A program made the translations under genes and the position numbers. From Pseudaminobacter soli (ex Li et al. 2025) (GTDB lineage: Bacteria; Pseudomonadota; Alphaproteobacteria; Rhizobiales; Rhizobiaceae): 64,000 nucleotides of DNA. This document shows, piece after piece, positions 60,461 through 64,000 of this stretch. The stretch lies in assembly GCF_003012705.1 (NCBI RefSeq), contig NZ_PXYL01000004.1, positions 248,001 to 312,000 of the forward strand, in the 5' to 3' direction. Under the pieces are notes generated by a model that did no database searches, was not told the DNA's origin, and worked only from the letters and a program-made list of their open reading frames with translations. Positions within the stretch are counted from its first letter, which is position 1. Each line of letters starts with the position of its first letter.

Positions 60461-61192
60461 ATGCCGGCAAGCAGCCATCCTATGCCCGAAAACGCCTTCG
60501 AAGACGCTGCGCGCGCAGCGGTCTACCGCGCCATCTTCACGCGCCGCGACGTCCGCAGCCATTTTTCATCCGAGCCGTTGGAAGACGCCGTTCTGGCGCG
60601 GCTTTTGCTGGCCGCCCATCACGCGCCGTCTGTGGGCTTCATGCAGCCATGGAATTTCATCGTCGTTCGCGATGCCGCACGCCGCGCGGCCGTGCGCGAC
60701 CTTTTCCTCGCCGCCCGCGAGCAGGAACTGCCCGCCATTGCCGCCGAGCGCCAGGCGCTCTACCGCAAGCTCAAGCTCGAAGGCATCTGCGAAAGCGCAC
60801 TGAACCTTTGCATCACCTGCGACCGGCGGCGCTCGGAAAACTCGCCGCTCGGCCGCTGGCACAATCCGCAGATGGATCTCTACAGCACCGTCTGCGCCGT
60901 GCAGAACCTCTGGCTCGCCGCGCGTGCCGAGGGCGTAGGCATAGGCTGGGTCAGTATTCTCAACGAACAGGCGCTGAAGGAGCTTCTCGGCATTCCCGAG
61001 CATGTGGCGCCCATCGCCTATCTGTGCGTGGGCCGCGTCTCCGAATTCGCGCCGAAGCCGGATCTCGAAGCGAGCGGCTGGGGCAATCGCCTGCCCCTGC
61101 CCGAGTTGATCATGAGCGAGGTGTTCGGTGGTTCCGGAGAAACCTCGCTCAAGGAGACCGTCGCGCTGGAAGCCCTTGGCAGGCAATCCTGA
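60461..61192 (+). CDS. bluB: 5,6-dimethylbenzimidazole synthase BluB
   Basis: 243 aa from ATG 60461, preceded by AAGGGG at the proper distance; ATG 60431 is in frame but has no ribosome-binding site. Nitroreductase-like flavin fold with the BluB signature: FTRRDVRSHFSSEPLED, LLAAHHAPSVGFMQPWNFIV and GIGWVSILNEQALKELLGIP. It cleaves FMNH2 with oxygen to give DMB, the lower ligand of cobalamin. The upstream riboswitch supports this. Confidence 0.95.
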   Translation: MPASSHPMPENAFEDAARAAVYRAIFTRRDVRSHFSSEPLEDAVLARLLLAAHHAPSVGFMQPWNFIVVRDAARRAAVRDLFLAAREQELPAIAAERQALYRKLKLEGICESALNLCITCDRRRSENSPLGRWHNPQMDLYSTVCAVQNLWLAARAEGVGIGWVSILNEQALKELLGIPEHVAPIAYLCVGRVSEFAPKPDLEASGWGNRLPLPELIMSEVFGGSGETSLKETVALEALGRQS

Positions 61193-61198
61193 CGCTGC

Positions 61199-62182
61199 CT
61201 AGCCCGCCTGCTTGACCGGCTGCCAGGCAGGCTCGCTGGCCGAACCCAGCGCCTTGTCCTTCAGGGCGCGGAACTTGGCCGACACTTCGGCCAGCCGCCG
61301 ATCCCAGTCGGGGTCGGGGGTCTGGCCTTCGATCGCCTTGAAATAGACCTGCATCAGCGAGGCGAGCGCGAAGGGCTCGATCAGCGCCGCCTTGATCGCC
61401 CAGGCGAAGACGATCGCCAGCACGAATGCCCAGCCGGCCATCTGACCCGGCATGACATAGAGAATTGCAGCCGCGGGCGTGAGCATCATCAGGAAGATGA
61501 CGAAGGTCAGGCCCCACATGATGATCGCCAGCCAAATGGCGTTCTTCACCATCGTCTTGGCATTCTGAGCATAGAGGACCACACCCTGGCGCGCGGTCTC
61601 ATAGGGGCTGTGGCTGTCGATGCGGATGTTGTAGGCGAGGATGATCTCGTCGACATAGGTCAGCGACAGACGGATGACCGTGTTGACGAATTTCACCACC
61701 CCGTCGAGCCCCGGAATGGGCAGGAAAGCGGCAATGCCGCCGAGCAAACCGGTGATCGCCGCGATGACCGCCTTGACGAGCTGGTGAAGCACGAAGAGCA
61801 CATTCGCCTCGGCAAAACGCGCCGTCACGATCTCCCTGGCATAGGAAATCTGCCCGCGGTCGCCGGGCACCGCATGCCCGTCCAGCAGCCGCACCATGAC
61901 CGCGATGTGGCCCGCCTTGACGATGTAGAGGATGTATTCGCGGATCCAGTAGACGATCAGCGACACGGCGCCGAAGCCGAGTATGCCGCCCCACACCGAG
62001 AAGGTGGCCGGGCCGCCCTCGCCGCCCAGGATGTGGCCCACGCCATAGCCGACGCCTGCGCCTGCGCCGGTGGCCAGAACATATGCTGCCGTGATTGCGA
62101 AAAACACGATGATGCGAAAGATGATGAAGGGCCATGTCTTCATCATCAGCGACAGCGTCTTGCCGATATCGAAGTCCCACAT
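61199..62182 (-). CDS. Conserved multi-pass membrane protein of unknown function
   Basis: 327 aa. About six hydrophobic segments, including WPFIIFRIIVFFAITAAYVL, WGGILGFGAVSLIVYWIREY, AVIAAITGLLGGIAAFLPIP, IIMWGLTFVIFLMMLTPAAA and WAFVLAIVFAWAIKAALIEP, with a polar C-terminal tail of about 60 residues. There is an amphipathic middle region NIRIDSHSPYETARQGVVLY. No recognised domain. It converges on bluB (6 bp apart), so it is not part of the riboswitch-controlled unit. Confidence 0.82.
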   Translation of the reverse strand: MWDFDIGKTLSLMMKTWPFIIFRIIVFFAITAAYVLATGAGAGVGYGVGHILGGEGGPATFSVWGGILGFGAVSLIVYWIREYILYIVKAGHIAVMVRLLDGHAVPGDRGQISYAREIVTARFAEANVLFVLHQLVKAVIAAITGLLGGIAAFLPIPGLDGVVKFVNTVIRLSLTYVDEIILAYNIRIDSHSPYETARQGVVLYAQNAKTMVKNAIWLAIIMWGLTFVIFLMMLTPAAAILYVMPGQMAGWAFVLAIVFAWAIKAALIEPFALASLMQVYFKAIEGQTPDPDWDRRLAEVSAKFRALKDKALGSASEPAWQPVKQAG

Positions 62183-62269
62183 GCAACAATCCCCCCAAGA
62201 CAGGCTAAATTAGCATGTCCTGAGGGGAAATATTGTCAAGCGTCTGCCGCGCGGCAGCGACGTTTCTCG

Positions 62270-63370
62270 TTAGAGAATTTCAGTTTTGGCGATCTTGATG
62301 CCGAAACCTTCGAGGCCGACATAATGACGCTCGCGCGACGCGATCAGATTGATCGAGGAAATGCCGAGATCGCGCAGGATCTGCGCGCCGAGCCCGATCT
62401 CGCGCCATTCGTTCTCGCGCCGCAGGGCTTCGGCATGCGTCTCGCCGTCGCCATGGGTCGGACGGTTGCGATCCTGATGGGCAACGCCCACCGAACCCTC
62501 GCGCAGATAGACGATGACGCCGCGGCTGCATTCGCCCATGGCCTTCATGATCGACTGCAGGTCCTTGCCGCCGCCGAAGACATCGGCGACCACGTTTTCG
62601 GAATGCAGCCTGACCGGCACTTCCACGCCGTCGCGGATGTCGCCATAGACGATCGCCAGATGGTGCATCATGTCCCACGGCAGCTTGTAGGTGTAGGCCT
62701 TGGCCTTGCCGGACGGCGTGTCGATGTCGGAGCACTCGACGCGCTGCACCAGCTTTTCCTGGTGCTGGCGGTAGGTGATGAGATCGGCGACCGACACCTG
62801 CTTCAGCCCGTTGGCCTCGGCGAAGGCTGCCACCTGCGGCCCGCGCATCACCGTGCCGTCGTCATTGACCAGCTCCGAAATCACGCCCACCGGCGGCAGG
62901 CCGGCGAGCTTGCAGAGGTCCACGGCCGCTTCGGTATGGCCCGAACGCATCAGCACGCCGCCCTCGCGCGCCACCAGCGGGAAGATGTGGCCGGGGCGCA
63001 CGAAATCGCTGGGCCCGGCATTGTCGTTGGCGAGATTGCGCACGGTCAGCGTGCGGTCATCGGCCGATATGCCGGTGGTGGTGCCGTGCTTGAAGTCGAC
63101 GCTGACGGTGAAGGCGGTTGTGTGGGCCGAGTCGTTTTCGGCGACCATCGGCGCAAGATTCAGCCGGCGGGCATCCTCGCGCGGCATCGGCGCGCAGACG
63201 ATGCCGGAGGTGTGACGTACGATGAAGGCCATCTTCTCGGCCGTGCAATGCACCGCCGCGACGATCAGGTCGCCCTCGTTCTCGCGTCCGTCATCGTCCA
63301 TCACGACGACGATCTCGCCACGCTCGAAGGCCCGCAGCGCCTCGACAACTTTCTTTTGATCGTAGGACAT
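62270..63370 (-). CDS. ribB: 3,4-dihydroxy-2-butanone-4-phosphate synthase with degenerate GTP cyclohydrolase II domain (RibBX-like)
   Basis: 366 aa from ATG 63370 (GTG 63379 also in frame). The N-terminal 200 residues are an intact DHBP synthase: MDDDGRENEGDLIVAA, HTSGIVCAPM and RSGHTEAAVDLCKLAG. The C-terminal domain resembles RibA but the zinc-cysteine motif is gone: where C-x10-C-x-C is expected, it reads HSENVVADVFGGGKDLQSIM. It should make DHBP for riboflavin but probably not hydrolyse GTP. Upstream of it lies aroC on the same strand. Confidence 0.9.
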   Translation of the reverse strand: MSYDQKKVVEALRAFERGEIVVVMDDDGRENEGDLIVAAVHCTAEKMAFIVRHTSGIVCAPMPREDARRLNLAPMVAENDSAHTTAFTVSVDFKHGTTTGISADDRTLTVRNLANDNAGPSDFVRPGHIFPLVAREGGVLMRSGHTEAAVDLCKLAGLPPVGVISELVNDDGTVMRGPQVAAFAEANGLKQVSVADLITYRQHQEKLVQRVECSDIDTPSGKAKAYTYKLPWDMMHHLAIVYGDIRDGVEVPVRLHSENVVADVFGGGKDLQSIMKAMGECSRGVIVYLREGSVGVAHQDRNRPTHGDGETHAEALRRENEWREIGLGAQILRDLGISSINLIASRERHYVGLEGFGIKIAKTEIL

Positions 63371-63389
63371 TTTGCTCACTTTGTTCGCT

Positions 63390-63453
63390 GGGGCAGTAGG
63401 GGAATAGGACGCGGAAAACTTACCGCCTTACTGCCCTACTCCCTTATTCCCCT
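63390..63453. repeat. Imperfect inverted repeat between ribB and aroC
   Basis: GGGGCAGTAGGGGAATAGG (63390-63408) is approximately complementary to parts of the C-rich stretch beginning at 63426. Both arms consist of variations on a TAGGG-type heptamer unit. The right arm runs into the stop codon of aroC (TAG at 63452-63454). Confidence 0.45.
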
Positions 63454-64000
63454 AAACCCTTCCCGTCTGGCCGCGATGGCGCAGGTAGTGATCGGCGATG
63501 GCGCAGGCAACCATGGCCTCGCCGATGGGGACGGCGCGGATGCCCACGCACGGATCGTGGCGGCCCTTGGTCATCACCTCGACGTCCTTGCCGTCGATGT
63601 CGATGGACTTGCGCGGCGTCAGGATCGACGACGTCGGCTTGACCGCAAAACGTGCCACGATCGCCTGACCGGTCGAAATTCCACCAAGTATACCGCCAGC
63701 ATTGTTGGACAGGAACACCGGCTTTCCGTCATTGCCGATCCGCATCTCGTCGGCGTTTTCCTCGCCGGTGATGCGCGCGGCCTCGAAGCCATTGCCGATC
63801 TCCACGCCCTTCACCGCATTGATGGACATAAGGTTGGAGGCGATGTCCTGGTCGAGCTTGGCATAGATCGGCGCGCCGAGGCCGGCGGGCACGCCCTCGG
63901 CCACGATCTCCACAACCGCGCCCACCGAAGAGCCTGCCTTGCGGATGCCGTCGAGATAGTCGGCAAACATCTGCACCGACTCCGGGTCGGGCGTGAAGAA
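63452..64000 (-). CDS. aroC: Chorismate synthase (C-terminal part)
   Basis: The last 182 residues; the 5' part lies beyond base 64000. Family motifs are seen: [40 protein letters not shown], the FMN/substrate region [20 protein letters not shown] and [16 protein letters not shown]. It makes chorismate from EPSP. The reading frame is open to the window edge. Confidence 0.95.
   Translation of the reverse strand, partial: FFTPDPESVQMFADYLDGIRKAGSSVGAVVEIVAEGVPAGLGAPIYAKLDQDIASNLMSINAVKGVEIGNGFEAARITGEENADEMRIGNDGKPVFLSNNAGGILGGISTGQAIVARFAVKPTSSILTPRKSIDIDGKDVEVMTKGRHDPCVGIRAVPIGEAMVACAIADHYLRHRGQTGRV

Overview
This 64 kb window is a chromosomal segment of an alphaproteobacterium, most probably a member of Hyphomicrobiales (Rhizobiales) close to Mesorhizobium or another Phyllobacteriaceae genus. 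That placement is inferred from the DNA's high G+C appearance, a CcrM-type GANTC methyltransferase, a fused CysNC, the ctaC-ctaD-ctaB-small protein-ctaG-ctaE oxidase operon, BluB under a cobalamin riboswitch, an IalB-family protein, a RibB with a decayed GTP cyclohydrolase II domain, and a rhizobial-type intergenic palindrome. No phage, insertion sequence, transposase, CRISPR array or rRNA was seen. One tRNA (Gln, TTG) is present.

Layout. 1-2.5 kb: start of a secreted, probably sugar-binding, protein, divergent from a ROK regulator and a PfkB fructokinase-like gene. 2.7-7.6 kb: a DegT aminotransferase, then the sulfate activation operon cysD-cysNC-cysQ. 7.9-17.4 kb: bioY, a metallo-beta-lactamase-fold hydrolase, DUF1499, an acyl-CoA synthetase, small conserved proteins, a polysaccharide deacetylase, ppdK and a VOC protein. 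17.5-22.3 kb: tRNA-Gln followed by a possible accessory block: a secreted DUF1254/DUF1214 protein, a formylglycine-generating enzyme and a Tat-exported sulfatase with an unusual CTAGR active site. 22.6-30.9 kb: dciA-dsbA-smc, mutY, HAD and SnoaL-like genes, ccrM. 31-40.4 kb: HAD phosphatase, lipoprotein, thrC with an M16 peptidase, GNAT and GGDEF/EAL gene, yqgE, a secreted DsbD-like domain protein. 40.5-50 kb: peroxiredoxin, ispH-thrB-rnhA, SURF1, DUF983 and the cytochrome c oxidase operon. 50.4-64 kb: IalB family, tldD, sirtuin, rRNA methyltransferases rlmD-like and tlyA, dxs, pirin, histone deacetylase-like gene with xseB, riboswitch and bluB, a membrane protein, ribB and the 3' part of aroC.

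How the genes work together. The oxidase operon encodes subunits I-III plus heme (ctaB) and copper (ctaG) assembly; the next operon adds SURF1. cysD/cysNC make PAPS and cysQ removes PAP. thrC and thrB complete threonine synthesis, though in separate operons. dxs and ispH are the first and last steps of the MEP isoprenoid pathway. The sulfatase and formylglycine-generating enzyme form an enzyme/maturase pair.

The observations most worth follow-up are the bluB cobalamin riboswitch, whose peripheral stem appears to be split by a rhizobial palindromic repeat and a second long hairpin; the CTAGR sulfatase next to its own maturase in a block beside tRNA-Gln; the RibB protein whose C-terminal domain has lost the zinc ligands; and a 53-residue membrane protein inside the oxidase operon that is easily overlooked. 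All calls come from reading the sequence; no database search was possible.
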